From NCBI RefSeq assembly GCF_000619945.1, contig NZ_JHVC01000002.1, forward strand, positions 372,001 through 436,000: DNA of 64,000 nt. The letters run 5' to 3'. Each line of letters opens with the position of its first letter. Positions within the stretch are counted from its first letter, which is position 1. The notes below the pieces were generated by a model. It was not told where the DNA came from, ran no database searches, and saw only the letters and a program-made list of their open reading frames with translations. Origin of the DNA: Clostridium lundense DSM 17049. GTDB taxonomy: Bacteria; Bacillota; Clostridia; Clostridiales; Clostridiaceae. Shown here piece by piece: positions 43,288-52,241 of this stretch. The position numbers and the translations under genes were made by a program.

Positions 43288-45390
43288 GGAAGAAAAAAAT
43301 TAATGTTTTTTATACTAACTACTTTTTTATCAGCAGGAATTATTCCTAATATTTCAGACACTGTTTATGCAAAAGATAATTTTAAAGATAATGCTACTGT
43401 AGTAGCTTTTGAAGAATATTATGCATCAAGCTCTGATAAATCACAGGGAGATGGAATAAAATTTATTGATAAGAATTTGGAAAAGGTAATAAGAGAGCAA
43501 ATAAATAAACCAGTAGGACCTATAAAGGAAAGTGATGTATGTAATATAATTGACTTAGATATAAGAAATAAGGATATAAAAAGCATTGAGGGATTACAAT
43601 ATTTCACAGGGCTCAATAGTATAGACGCAGCTAATAATAAAATAAGGGATATATCTCCAATTAAAAAGTGTACATCTCTAGGTAAAATAAATTTTTCCTC
43701 TAATAAAATAAAAGATATATCTCCACTTAGTAATTTAAAAATACTTGAGAAGGTGTATTTAAAAGATAATGAAATAAGTAATGTAGAGGCACTTGAAGAC
43801 TTAAAAGATATAAAAGAGTTAGATCTTGGCAGTAATAAAATAAAAAAACTAAAGCCTATTGCTCATCTAAATAAACTGAAAACTTTGATGCTTTCTGATA
43901 ACGAGTTAAAGGAGATCGATGATTTAGGTGGATTAGAAAATCTTGAAAGCTTAACTTTAAGTAAGAATAAGATATCTGATATAAGCACCATAGGACTTTT
44001 AAGAAATTTAACCAAGCTATATATAGATGAAAATGAAGTAACAGATATAAATCCTCTTGTTAAAATGCCTTATCTTGAAAGAATAAATCTTGATAAGAAT
44101 AAAGTTAAAAATATTGAGCAATTGGAAGAGAATAGAGAAGATTTAAAATGGGTTAAATATAGAGGAAAAGAAATAACCAATATAGGAAGTTTACATCGTA
44201 TAATAGAACAAGCTAATGTGAATGTAGCTTTTAAGGATAAAAATTTAGAGAGAGAAGTAAGAAAAAAGATAGAAAAACCAATAGGGCAGTTAAAACTTGC
44301 AGATGTAGAGTTTATAAAGGATCTAAATTTATTTGGCAAAAATATAAGAGATATTTCAGGAATTGAGTACTTACGGGGATTAAAGTCATTAAATATTGGA
44401 AGAAATAACATAAAAGATTTAACACCAATTAAAGAATTAGATAATTTAGAAGACCTTTATATTTATAAGGGCAAGACTAATGATATATCAGCATTAGAGA
44501 ATCTTGAAAGTTTGAAAAAACTTCAAATAACAGAAGCAAATATATCAGAAATAACAGCACTTAAAAATTTAACTAATCTTGAGAGTTTAGACTTAAGTGA
44601 CAATAAAATTTTAGATGTAGAGGACTTAGCAGAATTAAGAAAGCTTGAAACATTAAATCTAAGCAAAAATCATATAAAGGATATAAGATCATTAAAAAAT
44701 TTAGATGATATGAAAGAACTAAATTTAAATGAAAATAACATAGAAGACATTAGTGCTGTATTATATATGCCAGATCTAGAGAGGATTAATTTTGATAAAA
44801 ATAAGTTAACTACATTAAAATCTTTAATGAATAATAAGGAACTTAAATGGGTTTCAGTTAATGAAAATAATATAACTAGTTTTGAAGGTTTAGAGAAACT
44901 TATAAACATTAAGGAAATTCACGCAGATGACAATAAAATATCAAGGTTAGATGCAATTAAAAATTTAAAAGACTTGGAAACACTAAGTGTTAAAACAAAC
45001 AAGATAAGTGATTTAAAACCAATAGAGGAGCTGGATTATATCAAAAATTTATATTTATATGAAAATAATATTTCAGATATAACTCCATTAAAAAATATGA
45101 CAGGTATTACAAGGCTTATTGCAGACAAGAACAATATAAAGGATATAAGCCTTGTAGCAAATATGTCTGAAATTAGGACTCTTTCTTTAGGAGATAACAA
45201 AATAACAGATATAAAAGCTGTGAAGAACCTTCAAAGTCTTGAGACTTTAGATATAGGAAACAATGATGTAAGGGATATAAGTGTGTTATATGATTTACCT
45301 GAACTTGATAAGCTTGTGGTAACAGATAATGATAACTTACCAAAGCATCAAATAAATGGATTACCAAAAGAAATTCAGATAGTACATTAA
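43285..45390 (+). CDS. Secreted leucine-rich-repeat (internalin-like) protein 1
   Basis: A 701-residue exported protein with a signal peptide (about 1-29) and no visible cell-wall anchor (no LPxTG, CWB2 or SLH). It has two tandem modules, each starting with a cap of the form FxDKNLExxxRxxIxKPxGxI (about residues 60 and 314) and followed by about a dozen 22-residue internalin-type LRRs (LxxLxLSxNKISDISPLxxL). LRR surfaces bind protein or glycan partners. The next gene has the same architecture, so the pair arose by duplication. Its translation start is unusual (see the start-region feature). Confidence 0.9.
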   Translation: MGRKKLMFFILTTFLSAGIIPNISDTVYAKDNFKDNATVVAFEEYYASSSDKSQGDGIKFIDKNLEKVIREQINKPVGPIKESDVCNIIDLDIRNKDIKSIEGLQYFTGLNSIDAANNKIRDISPIKKCTSLGKINFSSNKIKDISPLSNLKILEKVYLKDNEISNVEALEDLKDIKELDLGSNKIKKLKPIAHLNKLKTLMLSDNELKEIDDLGGLENLESLTLSKNKISDISTIGLLRNLTKLYIDENEVTDINPLVKMPYLERINLDKNKVKNIEQLEENREDLKWVKYRGKEITNIGSLHRIIEQANVNVAFKDKNLEREVRKKIEKPIGQLKLADVEFIKDLNLFGKNIRDISGIEYLRGLKSLNIGRNNIKDLTPIKELDNLEDLYIYKGKTNDISALENLESLKKLQITEANISEITALKNLTNLESLDLSDNKILDVEDLAELRKLETLNLSKNHIKDIRSLKNLDDMKELNLNENNIEDISAVLYMPDLERINFDKNKLTTLKSLMNNKELKWVSVNENNITSFEGLEKLINIKEIHADDNKISRLDAIKNLKDLETLSVKTNKISDLKPIEELDYIKNLYLYENNISDITPLKNMTGITRLIADKNNIKDISLVANMSEIRTLSLGDNKITDIKAVKNLQSLETLDIGNNDVRDISVLYDLPELDKLVVTDNDNLPKHQINGLPKEIQIVH

Positions 45391-45408
45391 ATTATAGAAA
45401 GTGAATTT

Positions 45409-45429
45409 AAAAAGTGCATAGTACTTTTT
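45409..45429 (+). terminator. Short hairpin between the two LRR genes
   Basis: AAAAAGT(GC)/(GT)ACTTTTT, the third copy of the AAAAAGTGC stem motif; it could terminate part of the upstream transcript. Confidence 0.5.
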
Positions 45430-45441
45430 ATATGAAGAGGA

Positions 45442-45476
45442 GAGGTGAGAACTGGTTTTATACCAGGAAAGCTATG
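45442..45476 (+). promoter_or_regulatory. SD-hairpin-ATG start region of LRR protein 2
   Basis: GAGGTG (45442-45447), hairpin CTGGTTTTATACCAG (45452-45466), then ATG at 45474, 26 bases after the SD or 11 if the hairpin is folded. Same layout as LRR gene 1 with different but still complementary arms and a shared TTTAT loop. Confidence 0.72.
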
Positions 45477-47555
45477 AATAAAAAGAAGATTTCTATAATC
45501 ATTGCAGCCACATTAACGTGTGTAATTAGTTTTTCAGCTATGGCTTATTCTAAGGATGGAAGCTTGAGCATAAAAAATAAAGTTGACAAAGTATTTGCAG
45601 CAGGAAATATAGATTCAAATAATATAAAATTCCCTGATAAAAATTTAGATAATGCTGTAAGGGAAGCAATAAATAAGACTGAGAACCAAACCCTTACTAA
45701 AAATGATTTGAAAAATGTTACAAAGTTAAATTTGAAAAGTAAAAATATAAAGGATATATCAGGATTAGAATTCTTTGAAAGTCTTCAATACCTAGATTTA
45801 AGTAATAATGAAATACTAAATATAAGTTCTTTAGGAGAATTAACTTATTTAAAAGACTTAAATCTTTATAAAAATAAAATAACAGATGTAAAACCTTTAG
45901 GAAAACTTAAAAATTTAGAAAAACTTAATTTAAGAGACAATAAAGTTAAAAATATTGAGGGATTAAAAGGTCTTGATAAATTAAAAGATTTAGATTTAGG
46001 AATAAATGGTGTATTTCAACCTCAAACATTAAAAGAATTAAAAAGTCTTAAAACCCTTAATTTAGAATGTAATGGTATAGGGGACGCGGAAGATCTAGAA
46101 GAATTAAATCAGGTGGAAAACTTAATATTAACTGATAATTCAATAGAAGATGAAGAACCTTTAGCAGTTCTAACTAACTTAAAGAAGCTTTATTTAGATG
46201 ATAATCCTTTACATCAAATAGGTAAACTTAAGAACTTACCAAATTTAAGAAGGTTAAATATAAATAATAATGATATAGAAGATTTAGGGGAATTAAAAAG
46301 CTTTAAGAGCCTTCAGTGGGTAAAATACAGAAATAAAGAAACTGTGGATATGGCAAAGTTAAATGATCTAATCTCCGAGCCAAATAAGGAAGTAAAATTC
46401 GCCGACAAAAATCTTGAGATGGCAGTAAGAGATAAAATAGAAAAGCCTACAGGAGCTATAAAAAAGGCTGAACTTCAAAGAATTACTCAACTTAATTTAT
46501 GGGAGAAAAATGTTACAAATCTTTCAGGTATAGAAAACTTAATAGATTTAAGAGTTTTAAACCTAGGAAAAAATGATATAGTAGATTTAAATCCACTAAA
46601 GACATTAAGCAATCTTGAGAATCTTTATTTAACTAAAACTAGTGTAAATAATCTTGCAGCATTAAGCAGTTTAACTAATTTAAAAGCTTTAGTAATAAAT
46701 GAAACTGATGTATCAGACTTAAAGCCTCTTAAAAATTTAGTTAACTTGGAAAGATTGACTGTAGGGGATAGCAATTTGACATCATTAGCGGGGCTTGAAA
46801 ATTTAGTTAATCTAGAATCATTAGATGTAAGTAAAAACAATATAGCAGGATTAAATGAAATAAAGGGACTAACTAATCTAACTTCTTTAGGTATAAATGA
46901 AAACAATGTGGCAGATTTAAGTCCGTTATCTAACTTGAAAAAGTTAGAGAGAGTATCTTGTAACAAAAATGGGGTAGCAAGTTTAGCCCCTCTTGCAGGA
47001 CTTCCAGAACTTGAATGGGTAACAGCTAAAGAGAATAATTTAGCTAATGTAGCGGGACTTCAAAATGCATTAAAATTAAAAGAGTTGTTCTTAGATAATA
47101 ATCATATTTCAGATATATCAGCTTTGGCAAACTTAAAGTCACTAGAAACACTTAGCTTGAGAACAAATAATGTAAGTAATATAAATCCTTTAAGTAATTT
47201 AACAAATATGAAGAGTTTATATCTATATAAGAATAATATAAGTTCTCTTGCGCCACTTGGAAACTTAAAAAATCTAGGTACACTTTATGCAGATAAGAAT
47301 AATATATCTGATATAAGTGCAGTAGCTAATATGAAGAATCTTGAAGTTTTATCTGTAGGAGAAAATACTATTTCAAGTATAGCACCGGTTTCAGGACTAC
47401 CAAGACTTAAAACATTAGATGTTAGCAGTAATTTAGTTACTGATATAAGCCCAGCTATGGGATTGCCTAAATTAGAAGACTTAGTTATAGTTAGTAATAG
47501 AGTTCCAGAGGGACAAATTAATGCAATGCCACCAACTGTAACTGTAACTAAATAG
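45474..47555 (+). CDS. Secreted leucine-rich-repeat (internalin-like) protein 2
   Basis: A 693-residue exported LRR protein, paralogous to the previous one. Signal peptide (about 1-24), then two modules whose caps are FPDKNLDNAVREAINK near residue 50 and FADKNLEMAVRDKIEKPTG near 306, each with internalin-type LRRs; the second block has more Asn- and Ala-rich repeats. No anchor motif is visible, so it is either secreted or held by other surface proteins. I start at the ATG at 45474, not the upstream in-frame GTG at 45414 that lies in a hairpin. Confidence 0.9.
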   Translation: MNKKKISIIIAATLTCVISFSAMAYSKDGSLSIKNKVDKVFAAGNIDSNNIKFPDKNLDNAVREAINKTENQTLTKNDLKNVTKLNLKSKNIKDISGLEFFESLQYLDLSNNEILNISSLGELTYLKDLNLYKNKITDVKPLGKLKNLEKLNLRDNKVKNIEGLKGLDKLKDLDLGINGVFQPQTLKELKSLKTLNLECNGIGDAEDLEELNQVENLILTDNSIEDEEPLAVLTNLKKLYLDDNPLHQIGKLKNLPNLRRLNINNNDIEDLGELKSFKSLQWVKYRNKETVDMAKLNDLISEPNKEVKFADKNLEMAVRDKIEKPTGAIKKAELQRITQLNLWEKNVTNLSGIENLIDLRVLNLGKNDIVDLNPLKTLSNLENLYLTKTSVNNLAALSSLTNLKALVINETDVSDLKPLKNLVNLERLTVGDSNLTSLAGLENLVNLESLDVSKNNIAGLNEIKGLTNLTSLGINENNVADLSPLSNLKKLERVSCNKNGVASLAPLAGLPELEWVTAKENNLANVAGLQNALKLKELFLDNNHISDISALANLKSLETLSLRTNNVSNINPLSNLTNMKSLYLYKNNISSLAPLGNLKNLGTLYADKNNISDISAVANMKNLEVLSVGENTISSIAPVSGLPRLKTLDVSSNLVTDISPAMGLPKLEDLVIVSNRVPEGQINAMPPTVTVTK

Positions 47556-47600
47556 GAACTATATTAAATAGTTTAGATATGTCTGTTAAAAACAATAGTC

Positions 47601-47643
47601 AACAGAATAGCAGAGGAAAAAATCCTTTGCTATTCTGTTTTTA
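47601..47643 (+). terminator. Intrinsic terminator after LRR gene 2
   Basis: AACAGAATAGCAGAGGA pairs with TCCTTTGCTATTCTGTT (one G-U), then T-rich. The rest of 47644-47866 holds an extended -10 box, TGGTATAAT at 47781-47789, for the next gene. Confidence 0.88.
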
Positions 47644-47866
47644 TATTCTATTATTTATAAATTACCATTTAGCAGAGGGAAAAAGTATTAACTACTTTCT
47701 ACGCTTTATTATATATATAAAATATAACTTACTTTTAAAATAGAAAAGTTTTAAAACATATATGAATTTTCAGAAAATAATGGTATAATTTAACCTATAA
47801 AGGATATTTGTTACATAAATTAACATAATATTCTTGAAAACGTTATCTATTAAAGGGGGAAGGACT

Positions 47867-49852
47867 ATGTCATATTTTATTAAAAGGAGTGCCCAAAAGT
47901 TACACTTACCTAAAATTTTTAATGGGATATTTTTTACTTTAGTTTTAGTTTTCTCATTTACTTCATTTGTTTTTGCTAAAGAATCAGACAGCTATAATCA
48001 AGGTGTGAATTTCGGTAAGGAGTATAAAACTCAAATATTGCAGAATTTAAAAGATATGAAAGAAAAATCTAAACAAAATAATGTTAATTACTCTGACTTG
48101 AAAAATAAAGTAGTCCAAACAGAAAATATTTATAAAGAACTTTTGCCCCAAAAATTACAGTGGATAAAAGGTATTTCAGATAGTACTGGTATTTCATATG
48201 ATGATTTATTAATATTCAATACATTTGATAAAAATTTAGTGGGGTTCGAGGGAGAATGTACAACATTTTTAGCTCATGGAAAAGCACTAAAAGATGGACA
48301 AGGTACCATGGTAATGAAAAATCGTGATGTTGGAGCAACTTCACTTTGCGAAGTAGCAATTGAAGAAGGGGCTTCACATGCGAATGATGCTATATATGAA
48401 GCAGCTTATATAGATATTCCTCAAGCTAATAAAACTTATAAATTTATAGGTAGTCGTACAGCAGGTCGTTGGGGATATGCTATGGGAATAAATGAGCATC
48501 AGGTTATAGTTTCAGATAATGATGCTCCATCAAGAGATACTTTGGCATTTAAATCAGGTTTACATGATAATGATGTTATAAGATTAATACTTGAAAGAGC
48601 TAAAACTGCTAAGGAAGGTGTTGAAATAGCAGCTAAACTTTCAGAGAAATACGGAATCGCATGGGGTGGCATAATGTTTGAAATAGGTGACCAAAATGAA
48701 TTATGGGTTGTAGAAGTTACTGGTCACAGATGGGCAGCAAAGAAATATGACAACACAGTTTCTGCAAGATCAAATCAGTATCAAATTGAAGATGACTATG
48801 ATTTATGTTCATCTGATTTAGTAAGTTTTGCTGTTAAGCAAGGTTGGGTAAAAGAAGGAACTAAAAAATTAAATTTTAAAAAGACTTATGGTAGTGATAT
48901 ACTTTATCCTGAAGATAATGATTTATCTAAACGTAGAGCAGCTGAAAAAATGTATACTACAGAACAACGTTATCAAAGGGCTTTATCAATAATGAAGAAT
49001 AACTTTGGTAAAATTACTTTAGATACAATGATGACAGGCTCTCGTGATCACTATGACACATATACTTTACCAAGTGGAAAAGTTGTAGAAACTAATCAAA
49101 TTCCTTTCTATAGCATGGATGATCCAAAATACGCAGATTGGACAAATAATGAGTTTGTTATAAATACACCAAAAGAAGATAAAGTTTCTGTAAATTTATA
49201 TATACGCGGATTATGCAGTCATGATTTAGGATGGGGACGTACTATGTCATCAGCAGTTTTGTATTCTAGACCAAATGTACCTAATGAGTTGGGATTAATG
49301 CTTCACAGTTTTGCTCCTCCATGTAATTCAGCTTATGTTCCTTTCTATGTTGGTGCAGATAAGGTTCATCCTGATTTCGAAGGACCTGAAGCTGCTGCGT
49401 TATTCCAGCAGATAGATACAAGAACATTTGGGTTCTATAAAGTTTATCATGATGCTATAAGAGCTAGATTTGCTCCTTATGAAAAAGATACTTTAGACAA
49501 ATTACCTGAAATTGAAAAACAATATATTCAATTGAAAAGCAAGGATTCAAAGAAAGCCATAGAATTATTAAATAATTTCTCAATGAATAAATGTAGTACA
49601 GCTATAGATTTAGCTAAAGAAGTGCAAAAAGATATTACGAGATTAGCTGTAGAAAAGAATTCTTGGGCTCCAAGAAAAAACGTACAGGTTTTTGTTAATG
49701 GAAAAGAAGTTAATTTACCAAATAAAAACTTATTATTAGATCAAAAGTCTCCTTCATTTGTTCAAACAAAGTTTATATTTGAATCAATGGGATATAAATT
49801 TGATGTAAAGACTGAATCAAACGGACAAACTATTATAAACATAGTAAAATAG
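47867..49852 (+). CDS. Secreted Ntn-hydrolase (C69/C45-type) with C-terminal Cu-amine-oxidase-like domain
   Basis: A 661-residue exported enzyme. Signal peptide (about 1-40), a helical propeptide, then ECTTFLAHGKAL with Cys131, the predicted N-terminal nucleophile after self-cleavage, followed by the DGxGTMVMKNRDVG strand typical of Ntn amidohydrolases (dipeptidase C69 or acyltransferase C45). The last 55 residues (VQVFVNGKEVNLPN to the end) look like the copper-amine-oxidase N-terminal fold used as a wall-binding module. Start chosen at 47867 after GGGGGAAGG. It probably cleaves amide bonds in peptides or wall components; substrate unknown. Confidence 0.8.
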   Translation: MSYFIKRSAQKLHLPKIFNGIFFTLVLVFSFTSFVFAKESDSYNQGVNFGKEYKTQILQNLKDMKEKSKQNNVNYSDLKNKVVQTENIYKELLPQKLQWIKGISDSTGISYDDLLIFNTFDKNLVGFEGECTTFLAHGKALKDGQGTMVMKNRDVGATSLCEVAIEEGASHANDAIYEAAYIDIPQANKTYKFIGSRTAGRWGYAMGINEHQVIVSDNDAPSRDTLAFKSGLHDNDVIRLILERAKTAKEGVEIAAKLSEKYGIAWGGIMFEIGDQNELWVVEVTGHRWAAKKYDNTVSARSNQYQIEDDYDLCSSDLVSFAVKQGWVKEGTKKLNFKKTYGSDILYPEDNDLSKRRAAEKMYTTEQRYQRALSIMKNNFGKITLDTMMTGSRDHYDTYTLPSGKVVETNQIPFYSMDDPKYADWTNNEFVINTPKEDKVSVNLYIRGLCSHDLGWGRTMSSAVLYSRPNVPNELGLMLHSFAPPCNSAYVPFYVGADKVHPDFEGPEAAALFQQIDTRTFGFYKVYHDAIRARFAPYEKDTLDKLPEIEKQYIQLKSKDSKKAIELLNNFSMNKCSTAIDLAKEVQKDITRLAVEKNSWAPRKNVQVFVNGKEVNLPNKNLLLDQKSPSFVQTKFIFESMGYKFDVKTESNGQTIINIVK

Positions 49853-49867
49853 GGGACAGACCCCTGG
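49852..49867. repeat. RAYT-associated palindrome, left copy
   Basis: GGGGACAGACCCCTGG, directly at the stop codon of the Ntn-hydrolase gene; nearly identical to the right copy beyond the transposase. Confidence 0.65.
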
Positions 49868-49882
49868 ATAAAAATGTAAAAA

Positions 49883-49909
49883 GGACAGCTCTTATAGCTG
49901 TTCTTTTTT
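49883..49909 (+). terminator. Intrinsic terminator of the Ntn-hydrolase gene
   Basis: GGACAGCT/AGCTGTTC stem, loop CTTAT, then TTTTTT. Confidence 0.85.
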
Positions 49910-50000
49910 ATTGCTTACATAGGAATATGGCAATTGTTTAAAATTTTAATAAATGTATAGAATTAAAAATAAATGAATTAAAAATAAAGGATGATGATAA

Positions 50001-50546
50001 ATGCCTAGAAAAAAGCATCAGTGGTATACAGGAGCTATATTACATGTTATTGCAAGAGGAAATCGCAGAAATGATATATTTAAAGAGCTTACAGATTATA
50101 AGCTGTATCTAAGTTATTTAAAAGAAGCTATGGAGTATTATAAAAATAAATATTACATTATTGCATATGTTTTGATGACTAATCATGTACATATCTTGAT
50201 TGAAACAACTGATAAGGATGTATCTGACTTTGTAAAGAGGGTGCATAGCAGATATGCGTCAAATTTTAATGAAAAATATAATTATGTAGGACACTTGTTT
50301 CAAGGAAGATATAGAGGAGAATTAATACAGGATCATAGCTATATGTTGGAAGTTAGTAGATATATTCATTTAAATCCAGTAAGGGCTAATATGGTCAGAA
50401 GGCCAGAAGAATACAAATGGAGTAGTTATAATATGTACATAGGAGAAAAAAGAGAAAATATTATATCTTCGGATAGGGTTTTTTCATATTTTCAACAAGA
50501 TAATAAAAGAGAGCTGTATAAAAGATTTGTGGAAAGTGCTATGTGA
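50001..50546 (+). CDS. REP-associated tyrosine transposase (RAYT, IS200-like Y1)
   Basis: A 181-residue Y1 transposase. NHVHILIE (about residues 60-67) is the HUH metal motif, LFQGRYRGELIQ is family-typical, and YMLEVSRYIHLNPVRA (about 114-129) carries the likely catalytic Tyr. Length and the strongly conserved tail WSSYNMYIG fit RAYT rather than mobile IS200. It is single-copy here and flanked on both sides by GGGGxCAGACCCC palindromes, the class of repeat such enzymes act on. The gene is intact. Confidence 0.9.
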   Translation: MPRKKHQWYTGAILHVIARGNRRNDIFKELTDYKLYLSYLKEAMEYYKNKYYIIAYVLMTNHVHILIETTDKDVSDFVKRVHSRYASNFNEKYNYVGHLFQGRYRGELIQDHSYMLEVSRYIHLNPVRANMVRRPEEYKWSSYNMYIGEKRENIISSDRVFSYFQQDNKRELYKRFVESAM

Positions 50547-50562
50547 ATATTTTATTTGGAGG

Positions 50563-50603
50563 GGGGTCAGACCCCTGGGATATAATCCCAAGGGTCTGAC
50601 CCC
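50563..50603. repeat. RAYT-associated palindrome, right copy (also bidirectional terminator)
   Basis: GGGGTCAGACCCCTGGGAT and its near-exact complement (19-bp arms, one mismatch, 3-base loop) between the convergent RAYT and kinase genes. Confidence 0.8.
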
Positions 50604-50607
50604 AATA

Positions 50608-51480
50608 TTAAAGTAGCTCATAACTACTAACTATTACAGGTAACTTTAAAGTATCAAGAACTTTTTCTAAAAGAACACCTTCTCTATTAGGATATTTAAA
50701 ACCATAACTAGCTTTTATACAAGCTGTTATAAATTGAACACTTCTATCTAAGGCAATGGGCAAGCTATCTCCACTAAGTAGGCTACCAACTAAAACACTA
50801 GTAAAAGCATCTCCGGTACCAGGATAAAAAGTAGGAATATACTTGCAACTTACCTTCCAAAATATATTATCTTCTTTGCTATATGCTATGACATTAGTAG
50901 TTTTATCTCCTCTAATATCAGGAACGCTGGTTATTATTACAGTGTCCGGTCCCATTTCTGAAAGTCTTATCATCCATTCTTTAATTTTAGCTTCACTAAT
51001 ATTTGTATTACATTCTTCTCCTAAAAGATAGGCAGCTTCAGTGAAATTAGGAGTTATTATATTTGCTTTAGCAACAAGTTTTCTCATGTTTTCCACCATT
51101 TCAACTGTCATAGTTGTATAAAGCTCACCATTATCAGCCATAACAGGATCAACCACTACTAGACAGCCATTATGACCAAATAAATCTATAAATTTTGAAA
51201 CAATATTAATTTGTTTAACAGAGCCTAAAAAACCACTGTATATGCAATCAAAATCAATTTTTAGATTATGCCAATGTTCTATATATGCTTCCATAGAATC
51301 TGTAAGATCAACAAAGCTATAGCCTTCAAAATCTCCAGTATGGGTAGATAATATAGCAGTAGGAACAGGACAAACCTGTATACCCATAGTAGAAAGTATT
51401 GGTATTATAGCAGTTAAGGAAGACCTTCCAAATCCAGATAAATCATGAATAGCAGCTACTCTTTTTACAGGTCGTATCAT
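50608..51480 (-). CDS. Pyridoxine/pyridoxamine kinase (ribokinase family)
   Basis: A 290-residue kinase phosphorylating pyridoxal, pyridoxine or pyridoxamine for B6 salvage. IHDLSGFGRSSLTAIIP at the N-terminus, VVDPVMADNGELY near residue 112 and FYPGTGDAFTSVL near 223 (catalytic Asp) match PdxY/PdxK-type enzymes. The start ATG directly follows the stop of the NTPase gene, so the two are coupled. Confidence 0.88.
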   Translation of the reverse strand: MIRPVKRVAAIHDLSGFGRSSLTAIIPILSTMGIQVCPVPTAILSTHTGDFEGYSFVDLTDSMEAYIEHWHNLKIDFDCIYSGFLGSVKQINIVSKFIDLFGHNGCLVVVDPVMADNGELYTTMTVEMVENMRKLVAKANIITPNFTEAAYLLGEECNTNISEAKIKEWMIRLSEMGPDTVIITSVPDIRGDKTTNVIAYSKEDNIFWKVSCKYIPTFYPGTGDAFTSVLVGSLLSGDSLPIALDRSVQFITACIKASYGFKYPNREGVLLEKVLDTLKLPVIVSSYELL

Positions 51481-52011
51481 TTATATCATCCCTTCATTTA
51501 AAACAGTTAAAATTAACGACAAAGTTTCATCTCTATTTTTTTCATCAACCCTAAACAAAATTACATCATCTCTTGAACGAATACTATTTATAAAGTCTCC
51601 ATTGAATTCCTTTAATACTCCAAGAACTAATTTATTTGAATTTAAAGCGTTTATTATGGCGTTTTTAAAATTATTGCAATTGGATTCAATGAACCCTATT
51701 TCATCTAAAACAATTATATCATTTGTTTTAATGCAATTATTTATTAATTCAGCTCCAAAGTTATTTAATGAATCCTCATAAATATTTATAATTTTTCTTT
51801 TTGTGATATCTCCTGTAGCCATTAAAGCTTTTTTAGTATGATCTTTAATTGAAGTAATATAAAAATCCTTTAGAGTACCGTGAACTATAGACTTTACAGT
51901 ATATCCATCTACATCACAATTAAGATGGTCTAGTATTTTATATATAATTGTAGTTTTTCCTATGCCTTTTTCACCAGTTAAAAAAATATTATGCAAAGTT
52001 TCATCACCCAA
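51481..52011 (-). CDS. THEP1-like nucleoside-triphosphatase
   Basis: A 176-residue P-loop protein of the NTPase_1 (THEP1) family: Walker A TGEKGIGKTT near residue 12, Walker B IIVLDEIGFIE near 100, and the short C-terminal VLKEF/FRVDEKNRD section. Such proteins hydrolyse NTPs in vitro and are often found in molybdenum or selenium enzyme clusters; a role as a metal- or cofactor-insertion ATPase is inferred from its divergent position next to mocA. Coupled to the B6 kinase downstream. Confidence 0.82.
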   Translation of the reverse strand: MGDETLHNIFLTGEKGIGKTTIIYKILDHLNCDVDGYTVKSIVHGTLKDFYITSIKDHTKKALMATGDITKRKIINIYEDSLNNFGAELINNCIKTNDIIVLDEIGFIESNCNNFKNAIINALNSNKLVLGVLKEFNGDFINSIRSRDDVILFRVDEKNRDETLSLILTVLNEGMI

Positions 52012-52083
52012 GGATATTATATCAAATTATTTACAAAAAATTTAGAAATATTATTTCATATATAATAAAATGGTTAAAACTAA

Positions 52084-52194
52084 TTGGAATTATATGAAAT
52101 TACTCATCATAATGATAAAGGTTATAGTGGTGGAAGATATACTATAGGTTTTAGTGGCAATATGGATTTATGTAGTTTATTTGTATATAATTAA
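52084..52194 (+). pseudogene. Possible remnant of a chitosanase-like (GH46) gene
   Basis: A 36-codon open stretch encodes YEITHHNDKGYSGG followed by IGFSGNMDL; it recalls the D-x-[RD]-G-Y-[TS]-x-G...GF...D segment of GH46 chitosanases. It begins after a stop, has no ribosome site, and the flanks are non-coding. It could be a decayed gene fragment or chance. Confidence 0.3.
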
Positions 52195-52241
52195 AAATGT
52201 AGAAGGTTGAAAAGTGAATTAAAATATTGGAAGTGATTATT

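Noticed and set aside
43155..43349. A 64-codon plus-strand reading frame before the first LRR gene
   Set aside because: It covers the terminator hairpin and the SD-hairpin start region and overlaps the signal peptide of the LRR gene in another frame.
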